A stretch of 32,731 bases of DNA, taken from positions 1-32,731 of the forward strand of contig JALHRW010000035.1 in NCBI GenBank assembly GCA_022841245.1, written 5' to 3'. The position numbers and the translations under genes are program-made. This document shows positions 17,537-25,900 of this stretch, piece after piece. This DNA comes from Planctomycetota bacterium (GTDB lineage: Bacteria > Planctomycetota > UBA11346). The notes beneath the pieces were generated by a model. The model was not told the origin of the DNA, ran no database searches, and was given only the letters and a program-made list of their open reading frames with translations. The stretch's first letter is position 1. Every line of letters begins with the position of its first letter.

Positions 17537-18942
17537 TTCATCCACACGGAGCGATTGGTGAGCATGTCGGGGTCGAGGAAGTCGGTGATCGGCTGGCCTG
17601 CGTAGACGCCATTGCCGGTGGTATTGTCGGCGTGCTTGGTTGCCCCGGTATTGTAGCGATTCTCGCCGAAATACGTGACGGTGTTGTTTCCCGTCCTCCA
17701 CCAGCTTTCACTGGTCGGGAATGCCGACATCGCGCCATATTTCGACGTGCGCGAGACGGTGATGACCCGAACCTCGCCGAAGGAGGAGACGAACACCCGG
17801 TACAAAGGCATCATCGCATCGACCGCATCCTTGGCGGTCGGAAACTGGTCGTTGTCGTCAAGCGCATCTGGCCCCAAGGTGATGAAGTAGCCACCGGATG
17901 CAGCATCGAAATGAGTCGCTTCGTCCATGCTGAACTTGTTGCAGCGCTCAGCGACGCCGCTTTTCCACGACCCGCTCGTCCACGAGGAATCCCGGAACGT
18001 CCCGTAGCGCCTGGCTGGCATCCACGCATTGGAAACCACCATGCCATTGCCGAGGAAGACCAGTGCCGCATCCATCCATTCGGCATTCACCAGCGGGCGA
18101 GGGGAGCCAGCGGAGTACAATACATCGCCACCCACGATATCCGGGGTCTTGGTATCATACACCATGTAGGTGTTGGACCCGGTGAAGGCGTCCAGCCGCC
18201 GGTCCTGAGCATTGGCGCAGCCCGGCGGCAGGCCGGTGGCGCTGTTGATCGGCTCGGGATCGCAGGCAGCCCAGGTCGGGGCGGTGGTGTTGCCCCAGAA
18301 GTAGAAGCCGCTGGCCATGATCGCGGGATCGTAGCCGCCCCAGGGGTACAAGCGCTTGCTGCTGCTATCCCACCAGCCGAACCACGGCCTGGGGAAGGAG
18401 ACGGTGGGACTCTTCTGACGCCCCGCCCACACGGTGTTGACCTTGGTGTAGTCGCCCCAGTCCATGTCGGTCAGGGCGACGATGCGCACCTTCTTGGCCG
18501 GCAGGACATGGGCGTCCTCGTACCAGCGGGCCTTGAGGGCTTCCTGGAAGGCATAGAGGGTGTAGGGGCCACTGCTCTGGATCCCCGGGTCGACCAGGAA
18601 CATGCCCATATCATTGGTGGTCGGGCCGAGAATGCGGTACCAGTGGCCACCGGTGCGATTGTTGAGCACCCGTCCGGTCGAGGCCGGATCGTTCTGGATG
18701 TTGAACACCACCGAATAGCAGGACTTGGTCTCCATCGCCCGCGCTCTGGCCTTGCGGAAGGTCTCGGCCATCTCGTTGGCCGCCATCTGCACCGAGGTCA
18801 GGCGGAGGTTCCGTTTGGCGAAGGAGCCCGCGATCATGCCGAAGGCAGCCAGCATGATCGCCAGCACCACCAGCAGTTCGAGCAAGGTGAACGCGTGCCG
18901 GGCGGGAGCGGTCTGCCGGCAAGCAGCAAGGCGATACGTCAC
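17533..18942 (-). CDS. FimT/GspH-like pseudopilin, enlarged
   Basis: 469 aa. Leader of 17 residues ends RHA and is followed by FTLLELLVVLAIMLAAFG, with Glu at +5. The stem then reads QMAANEMAETFRKARARAMETK, the arrangement of FimT/GspH minor pseudopilins (a helix followed by RARA and then a strand, YSVVFN). GspH is usually ~170 aa. Here a large Trp/Tyr/Gly-rich segment of ~300 residues is added and I recognise no domain in it. GTG start overlaps the stop of the second G-like gene (GTGA), and its own stop overlaps the I-like start. Exported to the inner membrane and processed by a prepilin peptidase if the motif is functional; the peptidase gene is not in the window. Confidence 0.8.
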   Translation of the reverse strand: MTYRLAACRQTAPARHAFTLLELLVVLAIMLAAFGMIAGSFAKRNLRLTSVQMAANEMAETFRKARARAMETKSCYSVVFNIQNDPASTGRVLNNRTGGHWYRILGPTTNDMGMFLVDPGIQSSGPYTLYAFQEALKARWYEDAHVLPAKKVRIVALTDMDWGDYTKVNTVWAGRQKSPTVSFPRPWFGWWDSSSKRLYPWGGYDPAIMASGFYFWGNTTAPTWAACDPEPINSATGLPPGCANAQDRRLDAFTGSNTYMVYDTKTPDIVGGDVLYSAGSPRPLVNAEWMDAALVFLGNGMVVSNAWMPARRYGTFRDSSWTSGSWKSGVAERCNKFSMDEATHFDAASGGYFITLGPDALDDNDQFPTAKDAVDAMMPLYRVFVSSFGEVRVITVSRTSKYGAMSAFPTSESWWRTGNNTVTYFGENRYNTGATKHADNTTGNGVYAGQPITDFLDPDMLTNRSVWMK

Positions 18943-20210
18943 TGCATCCCCTTGGTGTAGGCTATGATCGAGATGTTGTCGCGATTCACCGCGGCATCAC
19001 GCATGACGTCGAACCTGCCGTCCGGGCCAGCGCTCCACAACTCGAATTCCAGAGCAAATGCCGCACTGGAAGTGGTCCTGATGTCGGAGTTCAGAGACCC
19101 GGTGACCGTCCGTGCCCGGGGAGCCATGCCATAACGGCGCTCGTCGATCGGGGCGCCGCCGTTCTTGTTGCCGATATGGCCGTAACCCCGGACTCCGGGT
19201 GCCGCGGTGCAGACATAGATCAACGGGTTGCCCCAGATGTCGAGGATCGTCCGGCGATCCGCCGACAGGTCCCCTGATCCGCCGGCAGATTGGCGCTGAC
19301 GCAGGGCGTCGGCCAGGTACTCGGCTCGCCAGCCCTGGACGGGCTGCTGTCCCGGGGCATTGACCGGGTCGGAGACCGTGGAACCGTCCAGCACCGGCCC
19401 ACGGTAATCATCGCCGTTGAATCCCCGCTTGTTGTAGGGGACGTACTTGTAGCCGATCCTGTCGACCATGGCATCAGTCTTGTAATTCCAGATGTCGTAA
19501 CGGTCATCCTCGGTCGGAAAGCGAGCCTTGTCAGCAGGCAGTTTCGGGTCGATGCCCTGCGGCGCCTCAAGGGTCAGCAAGTCCCCGCTCGCCGTTACAT
19601 CGAGTGCGCCAGCAATGTAACGCAGACTGGTATGCTCGTCCAACAGGCTGCATGCGACCAGTCCGGTGGTCCAAAGACCACCCTCCAGCCGATAGCTGAC
19701 CCCGGCGCGCGTCATCGCCGATGGCGGCACGGCGTAGGACAGCGTCCCCTGGTTGAGCATCACATTGGTCAGCAGGGCCTGATTATTGATGTCTGGGGTC
19801 CGAAAGGCATGCGTTCCATCACCGCCCGGCAATCCGATATGCACTCCGTCGAAGAAGAAGAACCTGGCGTGGATGGCCCTGAGGTCGGCGTGGAAGCGCT
19901 TGGTGTAGGCGAGGCGCTCGGCATCGTCCGCCGGCTTCCAGGCCAGGCGGAAGCCGAGGTTGTTGGTCAGCTTGCTTGGATCGGTGTCCGCATCCGACAG
20001 ATCGGTCTGCCACGGGTAGGTCCTCATGTCGGTGCGGAACAGGCGGATCGCCTGATCGACCTTGGTCAGTCCAGCCTTGGTGTTGGTGATCCGCGCCTGC
20101 TTCTGCGCCAGGGTCAGGATCGGCATCAGCATGCCGGCGAGGAGCGCCAGGATTGCCATGACGATCAACAGCTCGATCAAGGTGAACCCGTGGGAGGAAC
20201 TAGGCCTCAT
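18939..20210 (-). CDS. GspG-like pseudopilin, enlarged
   Basis: 423 aa. Leader MRPSSSHG is followed by FTLIELLIVMAILALLAGMLMP, a standard prepilin motif with Gly at -1 and Glu at +5. The stem QKQARITNTKAGLTKVDQAIRLF and the late signature ILDIWGNPLIYV with FELWSAGPDGRFD match the GspG family (usual: DPWG-x-P, SLGADG). A GspG is normally ~140 aa; here about 250 residues are inserted between the stem and the DxWGNP strand. The ATG overlaps the stop of the preceding G-like gene (ATGA). GspG is the main pseudopilus subunit in type II secretion. Two G-like genes in a row may mean one major and one modified subunit. Confidence 0.83.
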   Translation of the reverse strand: MRPSSSHGFTLIELLIVMAILALLAGMLMPILTLAQKQARITNTKAGLTKVDQAIRLFRTDMRTYPWQTDLSDADTDPSKLTNNLGFRLAWKPADDAERLAYTKRFHADLRAIHARFFFFDGVHIGLPGGDGTHAFRTPDINNQALLTNVMLNQGTLSYAVPPSAMTRAGVSYRLEGGLWTTGLVACSLLDEHTSLRYIAGALDVTASGDLLTLEAPQGIDPKLPADKARFPTEDDRYDIWNYKTDAMVDRIGYKYVPYNKRGFNGDDYRGPVLDGSTVSDPVNAPGQQPVQGWRAEYLADALRQRQSAGGSGDLSADRRTILDIWGNPLIYVCTAAPGVRGYGHIGNKNGGAPIDERRYGMAPRARTVTGSLNSDIRTTSSAAFALEFELWSAGPDGRFDVMRDAAVNRDNISIIAYTKGMQ

Positions 20211-20746
20211 CTGTCATTCCTCACATAGATCCACTCCGTACCATCGTTCAGTCCCTTGGGGCCCAGCGACCAGACGTAGCCCCAGGGCCGGACGCCGGCG
20301 GTGTTCCAGGCCGGGCAGATATCGAGAGACTGCGGCCGCTGTGCGCCGCTGGCCCCCAACAGGTCGTCGTCGACGCGGTACTGGTAGGGGCGCTTCCACG
20401 GATCGCACAGCGGATACGGCGCAGCGCCGGTCTGCTGCAAGCCGCTGAGATCGATCTCGAAGCCCTTCTGGCGCAGCAGGTTGAGATTGCCGGGTGCGGC
20501 ATCGGCCGGATCCAGCCGCAGCGTGAGGTCGGTCGACGTGGTCTGCGGCGGGTAGCGGTGGCGGCGGTCCTCGGCGGCGTAGTGCTGCAGGGCCATGTGG
20601 ATCTCGGTGATCTGCTCGCCAGCCTGCGCCTTGCGCACGCGTTCCCGGATGACGCCGATGGACGGCAACAGCATGGCGACAAGGACGGCAATGATCGCCA
20701 TGACGATCAGCACCTCGATCAACGTCATGCCGGCTCGCATCCGCAT
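20207..20746 (-). CDS. GspG-like pseudopilin, first gene of operon
   Basis: 179 aa from the ATG at 20746, which has GGAG about five bases upstream (an ATG two codons later is possible). The frame extends further upstream but that stretch is AT-rich regulatory DNA. Leader MRMRAG (6 residues) is followed by MTLIEVLIVMAIIAVLVAMLLP; Met at +1 and Glu at +5. The stem reads RVRKAQAGEQITEIHMALQHYAAED and the C-terminal half has CDPWKRPYQYR and VWSLGPKGLNDG, the GspG signature. Size is close to normal GspG, so this is the best candidate for the main subunit. It is the 5'-most gene of the long minus-strand operon. Confidence 0.85.
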   Translation of the reverse strand: MRMRAGMTLIEVLIVMAIIAVLVAMLLPSIGVIRERVRKAQAGEQITEIHMALQHYAAEDRRHRYPPQTTSTDLTLRLDPADAAPGNLNLLRQKGFEIDLSGLQQTGAAPYPLCDPWKRPYQYRVDDDLLGASGAQRPQSLDICPAWNTAGVRPWGYVWSLGPKGLNDGTEWIYVRNDR

Positions 20747-20756
20747 CGCGTCTCCA

Positions 20757-20921
20757 TCTTGTATATATATCTTTTCGAGCCAACTATAAACGCCGGTCGC
20801 GTCCATTCCGTGTGTGCCTCCGAAACACGGATTTTCACGGCGACCTCTAGAGCCGTCCGTAGCCTGACTGGAACGTCCGTCGCGTTGCACGAGAGCCTCT
20901 ACCGTAGAAGTATATACAAGA
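20757..20921. repeat. 11-bp perfect inverted repeat with arms 143 bp apart
   Basis: TCTTGTATATA occurs on the plus strand at 20757-20767 and on the minus strand at 20921-20911 (plus: TATATACAAGA). The arms are perfect copies in opposite orientation and are the two most AT-rich spots in the region. One arm lies 11 bp from the start codon of the first pseudopilin gene. They could be paired sites for one regulator or two promoter elements. Confidence 0.6.
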
Positions 20922-20980
20922 CGACGGAACTGACGCTCATTCTGACGTCCGCACGATGCATCACAACATGCGTGTCATAC

Positions 20981-21003
20981 GCCCGGCCAAGGTATGGCCG
21001 GGC
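20981..21003 (+). promoter_or_regulatory. GC-rich hairpin upstream of the polysaccharide lyase
   Basis: GCCCGGCCA (20981-20989) and TGGCCGGGC (20995-21003) form a perfect 9-bp stem with a 5-nt loop, extendable by TCAT/ATGA across a 2-nt bulge. It lies 90 bp before the lyase ATG, so it may be in its leader RNA or be an operator. No T-run follows. Confidence 0.45.
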
Positions 21004-21092
21004 ATGAACATCCAGCCCCAGGGGCGGTGGCGCAGGACTGCGGTTGCCCCGGCGCCTTCCCCGCTCCGTGCGCTACCCATGATCGCATCGAT

Positions 21093-22979
21093 ATGACCTC
21101 AGCACCTCCGCCCCCTGCACTGTCGGCCCTGCGCGCGGGGGCGCTCAGCCTGGTCCTGTTGGGTGGCGTACCCGCCGTCGAGCGGGCCGACATCGATGCC
21201 CGCATTGCTGCCATGGCCGACCATCCCCGCCTGTTCCTCGACTCGGCAGGAGAGCAGGCCCTCCGGGCGCGCCTGGAAGCCGATCCGCTCCTGACCGGCT
21301 TCCACCGTGCGGCCATCGCCGAGGCGGATGCGCAACTGAAGACCAGTCCGGCCGAGCGGGTCATGGTCGGCCGACGTCTGCTCGGCACATCGCGCACCTG
21401 CCTGTCGCGCCTGACCCATCTGTCCTACGCCTGGCGGCTGACCGGCGAAGCGAAGTACCTGGAACGCGCCAAGGCGGAGATGCTGGCTGTCGCGACGTTC
21501 TCCGACTGGAATCCGAGCCATTTCCTCGATGTGGCCGAGATGACTGCCGGCATGGCGATCGCCTATGACTGGCTCTTCGCCGGCTTGGATGAGTCGAGCC
21601 GCGCGACGGTGCGGACCGCCATTCTCGACAAAGGCGTGACCCCCTCGATAGGCACATCGCAATGGTGGATCAGCAAAAACAACAACTGGAACCAGGTCTG
21701 CCATGCCGGAATGGTGCTCGGCGCCCTGGCTGTCCATGAGGCCGGATCGCCGGTGACCGGCGACGTTGTCGCGCGCGCAGTGGACGGCGTACGCCATGCC
21801 ATGGTCGAATTCGGCCCGGACGGAGCCTATCCCGAAGGCCCCTCCTACTGGAGCTATGGCACCACCTTCAACGTGCTGCTCATCTCCGCCCTGGAATCCG
21901 CACTCCGCAGCGACTTCAAGCTCACGACGATCCCCGGATTCCTGGCGACGGCTGACTACTACCTGCACGTCACCGGTCCGACCAACCTGTATTTCAACTA
22001 TGTGGACTGCGGTTCTGGTGGAGGCACGCAGCCGGCGATGTTCTGGTTCGCGGCGCATCGCCAGGATCCCCATCTGCTGTGGACGGAATTGGGCAACTTC
22101 GAGGCCCAGCTGGCCAAGGCCGGCAGCAAGCCGGTACGCAGCAGCGACCGGCTGTTCCCCCTGCTGCTGGCCTGGAGTTCGCGGCTGCCAGCCCAGCGCA
22201 CCGCGCCTCCGACGCTGTCCTGGACCGGAGACGGGCTCTCCCCGGTGGCGATGCACCGCAGCGCCTGGACCGCGGAGGCGACCTATGTCGGCTTCAAGGG
22301 CGGATCGCCCTCGACCAACCATGGCCACATGGATGTCGGCACCTTCGTCATGGACGCCGACGACGTGCGTTGGGCCGCGGACCTGGGCATGCAGGATTAC
22401 CACTCGCTGGAGTCCCGACAGGTCGACCTGTGGAACTTGAAGCAGGATTCGCAGCGTTGGCAGATCTTCCGGCTCGGCGCCTCCAGCCACAACATCCTCA
22501 CCGTCGATGGCCAGCAGCAGGTGGTGAAGGGTCGCGCACCGATCGTCGTGGCCAAGCCCGGCCGGACGGTGATCGACACCAGCGCCGTCTACCAGGACCA
22601 GTTCACCACTTCGCTGCGTGGCGTAGCCCTGCTGGCGGACCGCTCGGTGCTGATCCAGGACGAGTTCACCGCCAGCCGCGACTCGACAGTGCGCTGGGCC
22701 ATGGTGACACCAGCCGATGCGACGGTGACCGCTCCGGGCCAGGCGACCCTGGCGCAGAAGGGAAGGACCCTGGCCTTCCGGGTCCTCGAACCGGCCCAGG
22801 CCGAAGTGCGGATCTGGTCGACCGAGCCGCCGACCGACATCGACGCGCCGAATCCAGGAACCCGTCTCATCGGCTTCGAAGTGCGCGTGCCGATGGGAGA
22901 GGCCCGGCGTCTGGTGGTCCACCTGGTTCCCGGTGGCGGCAACAGCACAGTTGAGATCACGCCGTGTCAGGCGTGGTGA
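21093..22979 (+). CDS. Heparinase II/III family polysaccharide lyase, secreted
   Basis: 628 aa. The N-terminus after the ATG at 21093 has Arg then a hydrophobic core (ALSLVLLGGVPAVERA), consistent with a signal peptide. The next ~330 residues form an alpha-helical toroid typical of the family, with the marked NNNWNQVCHAGMVLGALAVHE and PEGPSYWSYGTTFN. The C-terminal half is beta-rich and has the signature NHGHMDVGTFVMDADDVRWAADLG. The family cleaves uronate-containing polysaccharides by beta-elimination; the His/Tyr/Asn residues in these motifs are usual active-site positions. Substrate (glycosaminoglycan, alginate or other) cannot be told. It is divergent from the pseudopilin operon and converges, 3 bp apart, on the glycosyltransferase-hydrolase gene. 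Confidence 0.88.
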   Translation: MTSAPPPPALSALRAGALSLVLLGGVPAVERADIDARIAAMADHPRLFLDSAGEQALRARLEADPLLTGFHRAAIAEADAQLKTSPAERVMVGRRLLGTSRTCLSRLTHLSYAWRLTGEAKYLERAKAEMLAVATFSDWNPSHFLDVAEMTAGMAIAYDWLFAGLDESSRATVRTAILDKGVTPSIGTSQWWISKNNNWNQVCHAGMVLGALAVHEAGSPVTGDVVARAVDGVRHAMVEFGPDGAYPEGPSYWSYGTTFNVLLISALESALRSDFKLTTIPGFLATADYYLHVTGPTNLYFNYVDCGSGGGTQPAMFWFAAHRQDPHLLWTELGNFEAQLAKAGSKPVRSSDRLFPLLLAWSSRLPAQRTAPPTLSWTGDGLSPVAMHRSAWTAEATYVGFKGGSPSTNHGHMDVGTFVMDADDVRWAADLGMQDYHSLESRQVDLWNLKQDSQRWQIFRLGASSHNILTVDGQQQVVKGRAPIVVAKPGRTVIDTSAVYQDQFTTSLRGVALLADRSVLIQDEFTASRDSTVRWAMVTPADATVTAPGQATLAQKGRTLAFRVLEPAQAEVRIWSTEPPTDIDAPNPGTRLIGFEVRVPMGEARRLVVHLVPGGGNSTVEITPCQAW

Positions 22980-22982
22980 CGA

Positions 22983-25900
22983 CTACTGCAGCGGCAGTAT
23001 CTTCACCGCCAGGTCCCTGGTCACCGCCGGCAGCGGAATGAGCGTCTCATCACCGACTTCGATCTCACGCTGCTCGGAGATGGTCCCAGCCATGGTATCC
23101 CAGAATTCCACGCGATAGCGGCCGGGGCGCAGGCCGACAACGGCCAGCGCCGCACCGGAGCGCTCGGACAGCCCGGCCCAGTTCTCGAAGCAGTCCGCAT
23201 CATGGATCCAGTAGAAACCGGCGTCGGCCGCCTGCATGCCTGCGACCGACAGCCCGGCGGCCGGGCGCAGTTGGGGATCGACCGGGCGGTAGTCGCGCGC
23301 CAAGCGGTCGATGCCGGCAGCGAAGCGGCTCAGGCCGCGATAGTGGCCGTAGAGATCTGCCCCGTCGGTGAAGTTCCACCACCAATGCAGCGCAGCACCG
23401 GCGAAGGGTCGCACCAGCGAGGCCCACAGCCCGCTGTGCAGTTGCGCCTCGAGGTAGTCAGCCGAGGGCGCGCCAAGCTCCGAGCGACCGCCATACTCGG
23501 CGACCAGCACCGGCTTGGCGAAGCGCTCGACCTCGGCGAGGTAGCGGTCGAAGTTGCGCACATGGTTGGGACTGCGGTTCGGCGGGCGGATGTAGCCATT
23601 GCCCTGCACGCAGTCGATGCCGGGCAGGGCCCACAGTCCGTAGCCCTCCTGCCAGTTGTGGGTGTGGGTGAACACGAGATGGCGGTAGATGTCCGTGGCA
23701 CGCAGCTGGTCGATGATCGCCTGGTGCCACACCGCGCAGGCAGCGGGATCGTAGGATGGCAGGAGGTTGGCCTCGCCGAAGATCTCCCACGCCGCCAGAT
23801 TGGTGCGGTCGCCCCAGCGTGCGACGAGATAGCGCATGCGCTTGCGATAGGCATCGAGCACGCGCGGTTCGGTGAAGAAGGCGTCCGCCGTGCGCATGAA
23901 GCCGCCATTGCGCTGATTCAACGCGCTGTCGGCCCACGCCATGCTACCGAAATCCAAGCAGAATTCCGACTGGTGCGAAACGGTCAGCAGGATGTCGATG
24001 CCCCGGCGTCCGGCCTCGTCGAAGACGTGGTCGAGCCGCCAGGCGTTGGCCAGGCTGTAGCGCCCGAGACCATGGAAACCGCGCCACTGCGGATGGCCTT
24101 CCAGACCGAAGCTCCATGGCGTCATCCACAGCCGGGCGAGGTTCATCCCCGCTCCGGCCATGCGCGTGAAATAGCGGTCGTAGGTGTAGGTGCCCTGGTC
24201 GGGCGGCACGGCGAAGGGATAGCGGAAGGGCTGCTGCTTGTCGACCGACTGCACCAGATTGTGGCCGATCGGATAGGCGAAGCTGCCATCGTCGCGCGCC
24301 AGCAGCTCCGGCCGCAAGGCGCTGCGCCGCAGGTATCCGGCTGCCGCGGCAGGGATGGCGGTGAAAGAGCCCTGCGCGAGCGGCGAAGCCGAGGCTTGCT
24401 GTTCCGACAACAGCAGCCGCCACGTATGCCGGCCCGGCTGCCGTGCCCGATAATCGGCGCGCCAGCATGGTGCGCCCAAGGCCTCGATGCGTTCCTGCCC
24501 GTCCACCAGGCTGCGCGTATGGTCCTGGAAGTAGAAGGCCGGGACGCGTTCGACCGTCCCGGTCGGGGTGGTGAACTCGACATCGACGGCGACCTCGTCC
24601 GGATCGAAGGGATTCGACCACGAGCGCCCGAGATCGACGTCGAGCCTCCAGCGCTGCATCACCGGCAGACGATCGGGCGGAGCTCGCAGCACGGTGCAGA
24701 CCGCCGCGGGCGGCGCGTCCACCGGCACGGTACGCAGGTTGGCTACGGTGAGCGGCCCGCGGTAGGGCTGTGGGCCGTGGAAGGTGAGCCCGAGTTCAAC
24801 CACACGCCGCAGCAGATCCGGATGCCAGGCGCGGGCGTGGTCGAGCCCCTGCCATAGGCCGGGCTGATGCAGCGCGAACTCCAGCCGGGTCCAAGCGCCA
24901 GGCATCAGCCGCTGCGGGGAGAGCCGCTGGAACCAACGTCCGTCCTCGTCGCGCCAATGCACGGTCATGCGCAGGTCGCGTGGCGCCTCGGCGTCGACCA
25001 GGACGTCGCAGGCCAGCGCAGCCGCCCCGCCGAGATCACGTGGCGCGCGGCTGGTCAGCTCCAGCGTCGCGGCCGGGAAGTCGGCTACCGCGCGCAGCGC
25101 CGGGATCGCCACCGGGCAGGCGGGTGCATCGGGCGAAGAAACGACCTGCCACGCCGGCGGCCGATGCGGATTGTCCGCCGCGACCAGGGCAGTGGCGGTG
25201 GTGGCTGCGTCAACGAACAGCAGCGGCAGCTGCACCGGTACCGGCAGCCCATCCTGGCGTTGGATGTCGTCGCGGATGCGCATTCCGGCCAGCAGCAGGA
25301 CGGCGACCGCCAAAGCCGCCGCACCAACCAACGGGACGAAGGCGCGCGGACGCCAACCAACCGTCGCATCCGCCACCGCCTGCCCGTGCCGGGTCTTCTC
25401 CCAGTGGAATGGCCGGGCGACGAACTCCCAAGCGGCACGCCACGCCGCAAGGCTCTGCAGGACCCAGGCGCACGGCATCTGCACCGCTGCAGGCAGCAGA
25501 TCGCGACGGCGCAGGCCCAGGCAGGCCGCGACGGAGATGCCGATCAGCAGGACATTGGCGAGCAGCCCGCCGGCACCGACCGCCAGCCCGGCCACCGACC
25601 ACGGGTCATGCGCGTCGACGATGCTCCAGCCGATCGCCAGCCACAGCAGCACCACCGTCCAGGCCAGCGGATTGATCAGCAGGGTCGCCATCACGCCGAT
25701 GGTGGCGAGGGCCATGAGGACGTAGCCGCGCAGGCCGAAGGCACGCAGAGCGCCACAGCGCGAATGCACCATCCAGGTCTGCAGGTGGCCCTTGATCCAG
25801 CGCGAGCGCTGGCGCACCCAGGCCGGCATCGTCGCGACCGCCTCCTCCCAGGTGGTCGAGGCGAGCATGCAGGTGCGCCAGCCGCGCCGGGCGATGCGCA

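Larger units (their letters stand above)
20747..21092. promoter_or_regulatory. 346-bp divergent regulatory region (pseudopilin operon / polysaccharide lyase)
   Basis: This is the only gap over 300 bp. I see no gene in it. It has AT-rich islands in an otherwise GC-rich window: GTATATATATCTTTT (20761-20775), ACTATAAA near 20783 and TATATACAAG (20911-20920). It must contain the promoters for both divergent units. It also holds a 7-bp inverted repeat TCCGTGT/ACACGGA (20807-20813, 20825-20831), the 11-bp repeat and the 9-bp hairpin listed separately. I cannot assign sigma-factor boxes with confidence. Confidence 0.6.

Noticed and set aside
17537-17701. N-terminal extension of the I-like gene to 17701
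   Set aside because: It lies inside the H-like gene; the ATG at 17536 makes an ATGA overlap and a normal prepilin leader.
20747-20890. N-terminal extension of the first G-like gene to 20890
   Set aside because: The ATG at 20746 has GGAG upstream and gives a proper 6-residue prepilin leader; the extension covers AT-rich regulatory DNA.
20994-21092. N-terminal extension of the polysaccharide lyase to 20994
   Set aside because: It would begin inside a hairpin and place 33 non-hydrophobic residues before a signal peptide; the ATG at 21093 is better.
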